A stretch of 49,358 nucleotides of DNA from an uncultured Pseudomonadota bacterium. GTDB taxonomy: Bacteria > Myxococcota_A > UBA796 > JAFGLY01. This document shows positions 1 through 8,251 of this stretch, piece after piece. The stretch spans positions 1-49,358 of the forward strand of contig CALDOK010000410.1 of NCBI GenBank assembly GCA_937912125.1. The letters run 5' to 3'. Position 1 is the stretch's first letter. Each line of letters opens with the position of its first letter. The notes beneath the pieces are model-generated. The model worked only from the letters and a program-made list of their open reading frames with translations. It was not told the DNA's origin and made no database searches. The translations under genes were made by a program, and so were the position numbers.

Positions 1-160
1 CCACGGTGGCGCGCGCGATGGCCGCGTCCATGCCGGGCCGAAGACGGACCGATGCCCGGGGCTCCCAGAGCTCCATGGACTCGTTGGTCTCGAGGTCGCG
101 CAGCCGGTAGCGACGCAGCTCACTGGTGCCGGGGAGCTCGTCTCCAAGCTCCCAGCGCAC
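1..160 (-). CDS. Hypothetical protein, partial at window edge
   Basis: An open minus-strand frame with strong G/C preference at third codon positions runs off the left edge, so the C-terminus is missing. GTG at 160 is one possible start, with a weak GAGG about a dozen bases upstream. The same frame stays open further upstream and there contains a Cys-Asp-Arg-Cys pair, so the true start could lie further right. The visible residues are charged and rich in Arg, Glu and Leu, and no domain was recognised. It would be divergent from the acyltransferase gene at 296. Confidence 0.4.
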   Translation of the reverse strand, partial: MRWELGDELPGTSELRRYRLRDLETNESMELWEPRASVRLRPGMDAAIARATV

Positions 161-295
161 GCCGATGCGATCGCCTCTTCGTCGGGCCAGGGGACCTCCG
201 CACCCGACCTGCTCGGCCGGTGTGTTCGAGCACCTATCGCATTCCAGCCGGACACGGAGGAGGCAGGACTGCGCGAGGGTGGCTACCTTCCTCGC

Positions 296-973
296 GTGCC
301 TGCCAGCAGCCTCAGGACCCGCCACCTTCCACGCCTCATCGCCTGGGTTGTGCGCCTGCTCGCGGCCACCTGGCGCGTGCGCAGGATCGACGCCCAGCTG
401 TTGCGCCAGGCGCTGGCCGAAGGCCCCGTGATCGCGGCCTCGTTCCACGAGCACCAGCTGCCACTGGTGGCGCTGCATCGCGCCATGGGCTTCTCCGGGC
501 TGACCTCCCAGAGCGCCGACGGGGATGTGGTGGCGGGGGTCATGGAGCAGCTCGGCTATGGCGTGCTGCGCGGATCCAGCAGCCGAGGCGGCGTCAAGGC
601 GGCGCTGACGGCCCTGCGCACCACCCTGGCCGGCGGAGGCAGCGTCGGCATCGCCGTGGATGGTCCCAGGGGGCCGCGCCGTGTGGCGCAGCCCGGCGCT
701 GTCGCCCTGGCCAGCCTCTCGGGCCGCCCCTTGGTGCTCATGGTGGTGAGCGCGCGGCCAGCGTGGCGCGCTTCGTCCTGGGACCGCTTCATGGTGCCGC
801 TGCCCTTTGCGCGCGTGGAGCTGCGCTACGGCCTGCTCGCGGCACCTCCGCCGGGTCGGGCCTCTCGCGTGCAGGGGACCCGCGTACTCCAGGGCCAAAT
901 GGCGGCGCTGGCGGCCGGTGATGCAGCGGGCCATCCGGCCCTGTCGGGCGGCCCCGAGGCTGGCGAGGGGTAG
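296..973 (+). CDS. DUF374-type lysophospholipid acyltransferase family protein
   Basis: About 225 residues with the pattern of the DUF374 branch of the acyltransferases: a hydrophobic N-terminus (WVVRLLAATW), a His-containing FHEHQLP segment near residue 45, an S-x-DG element, the SSSRGG block around residue 95, and DGPRGP at about 121-126 followed by a hydrophobic strand. Family members are thought to acylate lipid A or phospholipid precursors at the inner membrane; the substrate cannot be read here. The start is GTG at 296 with no clear Shine-Dalgarno, so it is uncertain. The gene stands alone, about 90 bases before the cNMP-binding gene. Confidence 0.7.
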   Translation: MPASSLRTRHLPRLIAWVVRLLAATWRVRRIDAQLLRQALAEGPVIAASFHEHQLPLVALHRAMGFSGLTSQSADGDVVAGVMEQLGYGVLRGSSSRGGVKAALTALRTTLAGGGSVGIAVDGPRGPRRVAQPGAVALASLSGRPLVLMVVSARPAWRASSWDRFMVPLPFARVELRYGLLAAPPPGRASRVQGTRVLQGQMAALAAGDAAGHPALSGGPEAGEG

Positions 974-1063
974 GAGCTTCGCGGAGGTTGGTTTCTTCGC
1001 GCTGCGGCTTCGTGGTAGAAACGGGGCACACGGCCCCCCCGGGGCCTCCCTGATTGGTGAACC

Positions 1064-1609
1064 ATGAGCCGCACTACCATCACCCTGGAACAGATCATCC
1101 TCTTCCTGCTCGAGACCCCGATGTTCGAGGTGTTGAGCGCCGGAGAGCTCTCCGAGATCGTCCACATCATGCAGATCCGTCGCCTCCGGGATGGCCAGGA
1201 GCTCTTCCGCGAGGGTGCAGAGGGCGACGGCTGGTACGTGGTCTTCGAGGGCGAGGTGGCGGTCGTCAGGTCCGACGAGGTCGGCCCTGTGCGCGAGATC
1301 GCTCGCCTCGGTCCCCGCGCTTGTGTCGGCGAGATGGCCGTCATCGACGGCTCACCCCGCAGCGCTTCGGTGGCGTCCAACGGTGAGTCCACGGTGTTCC
1401 GCTTCCCCCGCTACGAGTTCGAGGGGCTGCTGGCTGAGGACAACCTCGCGGCCTACCGCCTGGTGCACGAGATGGCCAAGGTGCTCTGCCAGCGCCAGCG
1501 CCAGATGACGGCGCGGGTCTCCGAGCTGCTCGAGCAGCGGGACTCGGCCTCCAAGAAGATCCGCAAGGAGATAGGGCCGCTGGTCGATAAGCACAAGCTC
1601 AGCGAGTAG
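1064..1609 (+). CDS. Cyclic-nucleotide-binding domain protein without HTH
   Basis: 181 residues. Residues ~15-130 form a CAP/CRP-type cNMP-binding beta-roll: 'F..LSAGELSEI', Gly-Gln-Glu-Leu-Phe, 'GWYVVFEGEVAV', and a phosphate-binding-cassette-like 'CVGEMAVIDGSPRSASV' with the Arg-Ser-Ala-Ser core. No DNA-binding helix-turn-helix follows. Instead there is a charged, probably coiled-coil C-terminus (MTARVSELLEQRDSASKKI). It therefore looks like a ligand-sensing regulator acting through protein contacts rather than a CRP-type transcription factor. The start is ATG at 1064. It is the first gene of a closely spaced same-strand run, with only 3 bases to the next gene. Confidence 0.75.
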   Translation: MSRTTITLEQIILFLLETPMFEVLSAGELSEIVHIMQIRRLRDGQELFREGAEGDGWYVVFEGEVAVVRSDEVGPVREIARLGPRACVGEMAVIDGSPRSASVASNGESTVFRFPRYEFEGLLAEDNLAAYRLVHEMAKVLCQRQRQMTARVSELLEQRDSASKKIRKEIGPLVDKHKLSE

Positions 1610-1612
1610 CCG

Positions 1613-2272
1613 ATGCTCGCCTTGGCGCTCGTCTCCTTGTGCCTGGCCGAGGTGCCCGAGGGCCTGCTGCCTGTGGTGGACCGGGCCAGCATCCAGGTGG
1701 TGTGGTCGGAGCAGGCCAGGGCCGCCGGCGCCGAGGACGAGGCGGCGGTGCTGGCGTGTCAGCCCTTCGCCGAGGATCTCGTGACCTGCTTCACCGTGCC
1801 GCAGGCCGCAGGGCGCCGCATGGTGACGCGGCAGGACCTGTCCGCGTGGCAGGTGCAGCTGCCCGCGGTCGAGGAGCGGGCGCTGGCCGGGGTCCGTGGC
1901 GGCTTGACCGCCGAGCGGCCCCAGTCGGTGCAGGTCGAGGGCGACGTCCGGACCTACCTGCTCTCGGCCGAGGGAGACGGCCTGGACCAGGCCGCCCTGT
2001 TCGATCCCGCGGCGCTGCAGGAGCGCTTCGCCGGAGGGGCCTTCGCCGTGGGTATCCCGGCGCGGGGAGTCCTCATCGCGCTGCCCCTGGGCGACCGGGA
2101 GCTCGAGACCATCGTCGCGGTGGGCGTCCGGCGCCTGTGGGAGACCGTAGAAGACCCCATCACCCCCGCGCTGTACAGCTGGAATGGCGACGCCTGGGTG
2201 GTCTGGGGTCAGGCCACGCCGGGGGGCGCCGAGCACCAGGGCTCCGATCCCTTGGCCCGCCCGCTCGACTAG
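1613..2272 (+). CDS. DUF1444 (YtpQ-like) family protein
   Basis: 219 residues beginning with a short hydrophobic segment that could be a weak signal peptide (MLALALVSLCLAE). The body follows the DUF1444 pattern as I remember it: 'PFAEDLVTCF', a 'DLSAWQV' segment, EGDV near residue 105, 'RFAGGAFAVGIPARGVLIALPLGD', and near the end 'PITPALYSWNGDAW'. The biochemical role of the family is not known. It starts 3 bases after the cNMP-binding gene, so the two are probably cotranscribed. The family call is by pattern memory only. Confidence 0.6.
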   Translation: MLALALVSLCLAEVPEGLLPVVDRASIQVVWSEQARAAGAEDEAAVLACQPFAEDLVTCFTVPQAAGRRMVTRQDLSAWQVQLPAVEERALAGVRGGLTAERPQSVQVEGDVRTYLLSAEGDGLDQAALFDPAALQERFAGGAFAVGIPARGVLIALPLGDRELETIVAVGVRRLWETVEDPITPALYSWNGDAWVVWGQATPGGAEHQGSDPLARPLD

Positions 2273-2327
2273 CCAAGCAGGCTGCAACGGGATAGGACTG
2301 GCGGGTCCTGCCATCCTTGGAGGCGTC

Positions 2328-2513
2328 GTGACCTGTCCCTTCCGAGCCAGCGCGAGGCTGCTGGCCCGCGCGGTCGCCCGCGTCGTGCGGCGCAACGATC
2401 TCTTCGAGAAGCCCGGTGAGCGAGCTCCCATCACCCGGCCCGCGGCTCCCCGCGCTTCCGCTCCCCCCGCCGATCAGGGCTGCGATCCCGGGGGCTGCTG
2501 CTGTGGTGGTTGA
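2328..2513 (+). CDS. Small protein with Cys/Gly-rich C-terminal tail
   Basis: A 61-residue reading frame. GTG at 2328 is preceded by a perfect GGAGG at 2319-2323 with 4-base spacing, and it ends in TGA at 2511-2513. Residues 1-25 are amphipathic and Arg-rich (ARLLARAVARVVRRND), the middle is Pro/Ala-rich, and the C-terminus is GCDPGGCCCGG. That tail is four cysteines in eleven residues and could bind a metal or be modified. The stop overlaps the candidate start codons of the 5'-nucleotidase gene (GTG at 2503/2506), which suggests translational coupling. No known family is recognised. The Shine-Dalgarno and overlap support a real gene. Confidence 0.6.
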   Translation: MTCPFRASARLLARAVARVVRRNDLFEKPGERAPITRPAAPRASAPPADQGCDPGGCCCGG

Positions 2514-4044
2514 TCCCCGCGCGCTGCTCTTCGTGCTGCCGCCGCTGCTCCTGGGTTGCCCCCGTGAGTCGCCCGTCCAAGCCGGTGGCGAGGATGTCCC
2601 CGCAGGCGGCCGCCTGGTGCTGCTGCACACCAACGACATCCACAGCCACTACGAACCCACGGCTGCTCGCTGGCTCGAGGGCGACCCGGAGATCGGCGGC
2701 TTCGCGGCCCTGAGCTCCTATCTCGAGACCATCCGCGCCCAGGAATCGGCGCTGCTCGTTGTCGACGCGGGCGACATCTTGTCGGGCACCCCCCTGTCCG
2801 AGCTCGAGCTCGACGGTGTGGTCGGCGCCGAGATGACGGGGTTCCTCGCGGACTGGGGCTACGACGTCTGGACGGTGGGCAACCACGAGTTCGACCAGGG
2901 CTTCGACACCATCGCGGCGCTGGTGGCTGCCTCTGCCGTGCGGCCGGTGTGCGCCAACATCCAGGCCCCTGGCGGCGGTCCGGCCCTGCCCGGCCTCGAG
3001 CCCGCCCGCGTCTTCGAGCGCGGCGGTGTCCGGGTGGGCGTCATCGGCATCACCACGCCAGATCTGCAGCGTCTGGTCAGCGCCGAGACCTGGGGGCAGA
3101 TCGAGCTGCTGGACGAGATTCAGGTCATCCAGGAACAGATCCGGCTCCTCGACCCCGAGACCGACCTGCTCGTGCTCTTGTCCCATGCGGGCCTCGAGAC
3201 GGACCGCTGGCTGGCCGCCAAGGTCCCCGAACTCGACCTCATCGTGGGCGGCCACTCCCACGACGCTGTCACCACCCCCGAGCAGGTAGGATCCACCTGG
3301 GTCGTCCAGGCGGGTAGCTACGCACGCTCCATGGGCCGGCTGGACATCACCGTGCAGGACGACGCCATCGCCTCCATCGAGGGCCGCCTCGTGGATCTGC
3401 GGCCCGACCCCAGCTGGGCTCCGGCCACCCCCGCGGTGCTCGCGCGCCTCGAGCGGGTCAGCGCCGCCGTGGACGCCTCCTACGGAAGGGTGGTGGGCAG
3501 CAGCCTGGCCCCGGTCACCCGGGACTCCTATCGCCAGGGCTCCCTGGGGCTGTGGATCTCCACGCTCATGCTCGAGGCCACCGCCGCTGACGTGGCCTTC
3601 TACAACAGCGGCGGCCTGCGGGCCGATCTGCCAGCGGGTGAGCTGACCTACGCCGATCTCTACCAGGTGCTGCCCTTCGGCAACGCTCCGGTCACCCTGG
3701 CCATGACCGGCGCCGAGCTCATGAAGATCGTGAAGCGCAACGCCTTCTCCGAGGCCACCCGCGAGACCTCCTCGCTGCAGTGCGCCGGTCTCGAGTGGTC
3801 GTGGCGGCCAGCCGGAGGCAGCCAGGAGATCGTCACCGTCACGGTGGGCGGCCAGCCCCTCGAGCTCGAGCGAAGCTACACCGTCGCCACCAACTCCTAC
3901 GTGTCTTCGCACATCGGCGAGATCCTCGACCTACCGGAGCGCGACATCCAGGCCCACGGCGCGGCCGTCATCGAACTCGCCGAGCGCGCCTTGCAGGCTG
4001 GGCCCCTGCAGCCTCCCGCTGCGCGGAGCACGAGGGTGGAGTAG
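2503..4044 (+). CDS. Lipoprotein 5'-nucleotidase / UshA-family metallophosphoesterase
   Basis: Hydrolyses nucleotides or related phosphoesters outside the cytoplasm, by family. It shows the two-domain layout: metallophosphoesterase motifs TNDIHSHYE (D-x-H), DAGD, GNHEFDQG, HAGLETD and GGHSHD in the first ~270 residues, then the C-terminal 5'-nucleotidase domain with NSGGLRADLP and the YQVLPFGN block. The frame is open from 2416, but GTG at 2503 (or 2506) is preferred. It follows GGGGG at 2490-2494 and gives a clean lipoprotein signal (ALLFVLPPLLLGC) with the lipobox Cys about residue 19. It overlaps the small Cys-tailed gene and is followed 13 bases later by the DMT-HflK fusion. Confidence 0.88.
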   Translation: MVVDPRALLFVLPPLLLGCPRESPVQAGGEDVPAGGRLVLLHTNDIHSHYEPTAARWLEGDPEIGGFAALSSYLETIRAQESALLVVDAGDILSGTPLSELELDGVVGAEMTGFLADWGYDVWTVGNHEFDQGFDTIAALVAASAVRPVCANIQAPGGGPALPGLEPARVFERGGVRVGVIGITTPDLQRLVSAETWGQIELLDEIQVIQEQIRLLDPETDLLVLLSHAGLETDRWLAAKVPELDLIVGGHSHDAVTTPEQVGSTWVVQAGSYARSMGRLDITVQDDAIASIEGRLVDLRPDPSWAPATPAVLARLERVSAAVDASYGRVVGSSLAPVTRDSYRQGSLGLWISTLMLEATAADVAFYNSGGLRADLPAGELTYADLYQVLPFGNAPVTLAMTGAELMKIVKRNAFSEATRETSSLQCAGLEWSWRPAGGSQEIVTVTVGGQPLELERSYTVATNSYVSSHIGEILDLPERDIQAHGAAVIELAERALQAGPLQPPAARSTRVE

Positions 4045-4057
4045 GATAGACGGTCCT

Positions 4058-6448
4058 ATGCGTGTCACCCGCCACCACGCCCTCGTCCTGGGGGCCATGT
4101 TCCTCTTCTCGCTCATGGCGCTGTTCACGCGCCGGGCGGAGGCGCCGTTTCTGACCATCGCGGCGTGGCGAGCACTGCTGGTTGCCTTGGTCTTCGGTGT
4201 CTGGACCGTGGCCCGCTCCCCCGAGCGCCTGGCCGCCCTGCGGCCCGACCGCACCACGCTCAGGTGGGGCGTGATCTACGGCCTGCTGCTGGCTGTGGCG
4301 TCGTCCACCTTCGTGGGCGGCTACGCCTTCACCACCGTCGCCAACACCATCTTCCTGCACAACCTGGCGCCGGTGGCTGCGTTCCCGCTGGCCTGGTGGT
4401 TGTTCCGTGAGAAGCCTGCGTCTGCGGCGCTCACCGGGGCGGCCATGGCCATCCTGGGCGTCGGGCTGATGTCGGGCGTCTCCCTGTTCCACTTCAGCCA
4501 CTTCTCCCACCCTCGCTTCCTGGCGGGCGACACCTTGGCCTTGAGCTCGGCCGCCGGGTACGCCGGCGTGCTCGTGGTCACCAGGGCCACCCGGCGCGAG
4601 GGCACCCCCATCCTGGCCACACTGTTCGTGGCCTGGTCCGTGGCCGCGGTGGTGCTGGTGGGCTTGGCCTTCCTGGCAGGCAGCATGGCCATCAGCCCCG
4701 GCAGCCTGTTCTGGGTGTTGGGCCTGGCAGTGCTGTGTACGAACCTGCCCTTCTGGCTGCTCAACCTGGGCATGCGCGAGGTCGGTGCGGGCATGGCCGC
4801 GGTGCTGTCGGTCTCCGAGGTGGTCTTCGCCACGGTGCTCGGCTTCTTCCTCTTTGGTGAGCTGCTCTCGCCGCTGGGGTGGCTCGGGGGACTGCTGGCG
4901 GTTGTGGGCGTGCTCTATGCCCTGCTGGCCCGCGACCTGGTCCCCGGTGGAGACCAGACCGCCGAGCCCGAGCCCCTGTCCTCGGCCACCCGGGGGCTGC
5001 GCCTGGCGCGGCTGCTGGTCTGGCTGGGCCTGCTCAACGCGGGCACGCTGCTGGCGTTGCTGGCTGGCAATCAGGTGGGCGTGTTGCTGGCCTGGATCGC
5101 GGCCCTCGGAATGCTCCGCTGCGCCCAGCCGCTGATCCCTGGTCTGGCGGGCGGGCTCTCCTCCACCGTCGGGCGCTGGGGAACCGTGGTCGTCAGCCTC
5201 GGCCTGTTGGCCGCGCTGGTGCTTCGCGGAGGCTGGGATGCGCAGCGGGCCAGCTGGCTGGCCCTGGGCATCGGCGCGGTGGTCCTGCTGATCGACGTGG
5301 CGCTGACGCGTCAGGAAGCGGCCGACGAACGCGACGAGGCACCCTCGCTGCGGGCGGCCCTGCTGTTCGTCCTGCTGGCCCAGGTGCTGGCCTCCATGCA
5401 CCACAGCGGTGCGCGAATCCTGCTGGTGCTCGCTGCCGCCGCGGCAGCGGTGGGGATCTGGGGCCTGCTGCTGGATGCCTTCCAGGGGCGTCTACCCGGC
5501 TCACCCCTGGCCGATGGCGGCGCCACGGTGCGCATGGACCGCATGATGTCGCAGCTGCTGCGGCCGCGCTGGCTCGCGGCGCTGGTGGGCGCGGTCTTCC
5601 TGCTGGGCGGTGTCCACACGGTGCCGCCGGGCAGTCGCGCCATCGTCGAGCGCTTCGGCGCTCCCCTCGAGAAGCTGGCCCAGCCTGGCCTGTTGCTGCG
5701 GCTGCCGCCCCCCGTCGAGCAGGTCACCGTCGTCGATGTGGCGGCCCTGCGCCGGGCTGAGCTGGTGCGCTCGGACAGCCCACTGCTCTGCGGCGACCAC
5801 TCCATGGTGGCCGTCCAGGCGGTGCTCCACTACCGCGTCTCGGATCCCCTGGCCTTCGCCTTCCACACGGACGATCCCGAGGCCGCGCTCACCCAGCTGG
5901 GCAGGGCGGTGTTGGTGCGCGATGTGGGGCACCAGTCCCAGGACTCCGTGCTGGCCTCGGGCCGCAGCGAGCTCCAGCTGCGCGTGCGCGACGCCACCCA
6001 AGAAGCGGCGGATAGCGCGGCGCTCGGCATCGAGGTCCTCGAGGTCCACCTCTCTTCGGTGCAGGCTCCCGCCGCGGTGGCCGCCTCCTACCTCGACGTC
6101 ATCTCCGCTGACGAAGAGAAGCGCACCCTGGTCAACGAGGCCGAGGCCTACGCCGCTCGGGTCTTGCCCATGGCCTTTGGCGAGGCCGCCGCTCGGGTGC
6201 TGGGCGCCGAGGGCGAGGCCCTGCGCTCGGGTGCGCGCACCCAGGGTCGCATCGCCCGTATGAAGGCCCTGCACCAGGGCGTCGAGATCAACGCCGCCAC
6301 CACCTACCATCGCGTCTACGCCGAGGCGGTGGAGCGCGCCCTGGCTGGCCGGCGGCTGGTGCTGCTGCCCCCCGGGCGCAAGGTGTGGATCACCGAAACC
6401 TCCGGCGATGTCCTGCCCATGGCTGGGCGCCAGCTGCCGGCCAAGTGA
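4058..6448 (+). CDS. EamA/DMT transporter - HflK-type SPFH fusion protein
   Basis: One uninterrupted 796-residue frame. Residues ~5-290 are an EamA-type drug/metabolite transporter with about ten membrane segments (early 'FLFSLMALFTRRAEAP', late 'VVFATVLGFFLFGELLSPLGW'). Residues ~310-480 carry five or six further hydrophobic helices of no recognised family. From ~505 a membrane segment leads into an SPFH/Band 7 domain of HflK type: 'VPPGSRAIVERFG', 'GLLLRLPPPVE', 'MVAVQAVLHYRVSDP', 'VNEAEAYAARVLP'. HflK-like proteins form membrane rings that modulate the FtsH protease; what a fused transporter adds is unknown. No stop, frameshift or strong internal Shine-Dalgarno is apparent. It starts 13 bases after the 5'-nucleotidase and ends 10 bases before the HflC-like gene. 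Confidence 0.8.
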   Translation: MRVTRHHALVLGAMFLFSLMALFTRRAEAPFLTIAAWRALLVALVFGVWTVARSPERLAALRPDRTTLRWGVIYGLLLAVASSTFVGGYAFTTVANTIFLHNLAPVAAFPLAWWLFREKPASAALTGAAMAILGVGLMSGVSLFHFSHFSHPRFLAGDTLALSSAAGYAGVLVVTRATRREGTPILATLFVAWSVAAVVLVGLAFLAGSMAISPGSLFWVLGLAVLCTNLPFWLLNLGMREVGAGMAAVLSVSEVVFATVLGFFLFGELLSPLGWLGGLLAVVGVLYALLARDLVPGGDQTAEPEPLSSATRGLRLARLLVWLGLLNAGTLLALLAGNQVGVLLAWIAALGMLRCAQPLIPGLAGGLSSTVGRWGTVVVSLGLLAALVLRGGWDAQRASWLALGIGAVVLLIDVALTRQEAADERDEAPSLRAALLFVLLAQVLASMHHSGARILLVLAAAAAAVGIWGLLLDAFQGRLPGSPLADGGATVRMDRMMSQLLRPRWLAALVGAVFLLGGVHTVPPGSRAIVERFGAPLEKLAQPGLLLRLPPPVEQVTVVDVAALRRAELVRSDSPLLCGDHSMVAVQAVLHYRVSDPLAFAFHTDDPEAALTQLGRAVLVRDVGHQSQDSVLASGRSELQLRVRDATQEAADSAALGIEVLEVHLSSVQAPAAVAASYLDVISADEEKRTLVNEAEAYAARVLPMAFGEAAARVLGAEGEALRSGARTQGRIARMKALHQGVEINAATTYHRVYAEAVERALAGRRLVLLPPGRKVWITETSGDVLPMAGRQLPAK

Positions 6449-6458
6449 CGAGGCGCCT

Positions 6459-7397
6459 ATGAGCAAGCTCCAGATCGGGACCCCCACCCTCGCCGCGGCC
6501 GCAGGCCTGGCGCTGATGTTGCTGGGGGGTGCCTCCGTCTACACGGTGGATGCCCGCGAGGTGGCCGTGGTGCTGTCCTTCGGCGCGCCCGTGCGCACCG
6601 TCACCCAGCCTGGGCTGTACCTCAAGGCGCCGTGGCCACTGCACGATGTCGTGCGCTTCGATCGCCGCGCGCGCGTGCTCATCGCGCCTCCCTCCGAGCT
6701 GCTCACTCAGGACAAGAAGAACCTGGTGGTCGAGGCCTTCACCCTCTGGCGCGTCGAAGATCCTCAACGCTTCCTGGAGGCCTTCCGTCCGCCGGGTGTC
6801 GACGTGGTGCGCTGGGAAGACCTCGTGGCTTCGGCCGAGCTGCGCTTGGGCGATCTGGTCACCTCCCGCATCGCCGGCGCGCTGGGCAAGAAGGAGTTCA
6901 CCGAGCTGCTGGCGGTGGAGTCCAGCTCGGTCGAGCTGCTGCCCGTCGAGGTGGCCGAGGCCATCACCGCCCACGCCGCCGAGCGCTTCGGCGTCGGTGT
7001 GCTCGACGTGCGGCTGCGCCACCTGGGCCTGCCGCTCCAGAACGAGCAGAGCATCTACGAGCGGATGCGCGCTGAGCGCAAGCGCATCGCCAACGCCTAC
7101 CGCTCCGAAGGCGAAGAGCAGGCCACCATGATCCGCGCCAAGGCCGACCGCCAGGCCGCCGAGATCCTGGCCGAGGCCGATCGGGACGCTGCGGAGATCG
7201 CGGCGGGTGCCGAGGCCGCGGCGGCGAGGCTGTACGCCGAGACCTACCGACAGGACCCCGAGTTCTACCGCTACCTGCGCAGCCTCGACGCCCTCGAGGA
7301 CGTCCTGGTTCCCGCCGGTGGCGCCGCCGGAGAGTCGGTGCTGGTGCTCGATGCCGACAGCGACATCTTCGCGCCCCTCACCCGGAGCCCGCGGTGA
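6459..7397 (+). CDS. hflC: HflC-like SPFH protein, FtsH protease modulator
   Basis: 312 residues from ATG at 6459. An N-terminal membrane anchor (LAAAAGLALMLLGGASVYTV) is followed by an SPFH domain ('EVAVVLSFGAPV', 'GLYLKAPWPLHDVVRFDRR', 'KNLVVEAFTLWRVEDP'). The C-terminal helical part is typical of HflC: 'MRAERKRIANAYRSEGEEQA', a run of Ala/Glu/Arg heptads, and 'YRQDPEFYRYLRSLDALED'. HflC pairs with HflK in a periplasm-facing cage around FtsH. It lies between two HflK-like genes, and its stop codon overlaps the next gene by 4 bases (GTGA). Assignment as the HflC member is firm at family level; the symbol is by homology. Confidence 0.82.
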   Translation: MSKLQIGTPTLAAAAGLALMLLGGASVYTVDAREVAVVLSFGAPVRTVTQPGLYLKAPWPLHDVVRFDRRARVLIAPPSELLTQDKKNLVVEAFTLWRVEDPQRFLEAFRPPGVDVVRWEDLVASAELRLGDLVTSRIAGALGKKEFTELLAVESSSVELLPVEVAEAITAHAAERFGVGVLDVRLRHLGLPLQNEQSIYERMRAERKRIANAYRSEGEEQATMIRAKADRQAAEILAEADRDAAEIAAGAEAAAARLYAETYRQDPEFYRYLRSLDALEDVLVPAGGAAGESVLVLDADSDIFAPLTRSPR

Positions 7398-8251
7398 TCC
7401 GCCAGATCGCCTGGATCGCCGCCGTCCTGCTCGCCATGGGGTGGCTGGGCACCGGCGTCATGATGGTCGACACGGGCCAGAAGGCCCTGGTGTTCCGCTT
7501 CGGCGCCATCGCCCGGATCGAGGGGGCGGGTCTGCACCTGCGCCTGCCCTGGCCTGTCGAGCACGACGAGCGGCTCAATGTCACCGAGGCCCGGCGGGCC
7601 GAGCTCGAGGCCAGCAGGCTGCTCACCGCCGACACCAACCTGGTGCAGCTGTCGCTGGTGGTGCAGTACACGGTGGGCGATCCGGCCTCCTGGACCTTGG
7701 CCACCGACGACCCCGAGGCGGTGATCACGGGCCTGGTGCAGGCCGCGGCCATGGCCAGCGCTGCCGGCATGACGGTGGACACGCTGCTCACCACGGGCCG
7801 GGCCGATCTCGAGCGCCAGGTGCTTCAGGCTTGCCAGCACGCCATCGACGAGCGCCAGCTCGGGGTCCGCCTGGTGGCGGTCGATGTGCGGGAGCTGTCG
7901 CCTCCGGGCCCGGTGGTCGATGCCTTCAACGACGTCTCCAGCGCCCGTGGCGACCGCGAGACCCTGGCCCTCTCCGCCGAGGCCTACGCCTCCAAGCTGT
8001 TGCCCGACGTGCGGGGCGAGTCGGCCCAGATCCTCGAGCTCTCCCGCTCCGGCGCCGCCCAGCGAGGCTCCGCGTCCCGCGCGGATGTGGCCCGCTTCGA
8101 AGAACTCCACGGCGCCTGGCTCACGGATCGCGAGGCGGCCCGGGTGGAGCTGCACGCGCAGGCCCTGCAGGCCATCGCGCCCCACCTTCGCATCGTGACC
8201 GCTCCGCACGACGCCGAGCTCGTCCTCTCCGCTTCGGGAACTACACCGTGA
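7394..8251 (+). CDS. Second HflK-like SPFH protein
   Basis: 285 residues from GTG at 7394, coupled to the HflC-like gene by a GTGA overlap. A membrane anchor at residues ~5-25 precedes an HflK-type SPFH domain: 'TGQKALVFRFGAI', 'GLHLRLPWPVE', 'TNLVQLSLVVQYTVGDP', then a TTGRADLE segment, 'VDAFNDVSSARGDRETL' and 'SAEAYASKLLPDVRGES'. The last ~70 residues replace the usual acidic HflK tail with an Arg/Ala-rich helix and a short hydrophobic end. It is clearly distinct in sequence from the HflK part of the upstream fusion, so this locus holds two HflK-type members around one HflC. Confidence 0.8.
   Translation: MIRQIAWIAAVLLAMGWLGTGVMMVDTGQKALVFRFGAIARIEGAGLHLRLPWPVEHDERLNVTEARRAELEASRLLTADTNLVQLSLVVQYTVGDPASWTLATDDPEAVITGLVQAAAMASAAGMTVDTLLTTGRADLERQVLQACQHAIDERQLGVRLVAVDVRELSPPGPVVDAFNDVSSARGDRETLALSAEAYASKLLPDVRGESAQILELSRSGAAQRGSASRADVARFEELHGAWLTDREAARVELHAQALQAIAPHLRIVTAPHDAELVLSASGTTP

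Noticed and set aside
126..921. Two overlapping plus-strand frames in the first kilobase
   Set aside because: Only the frame starting at 296 has acyltransferase motifs and coding-type third positions.
7207..8247. Upstream extension of the sulfatase-family frame
   Set aside because: It reads as Arg/Pro/Gly-rich shadow sequence over the two SPFH genes; GTG 8248 gives a membrane anchor and a stop-start overlap.
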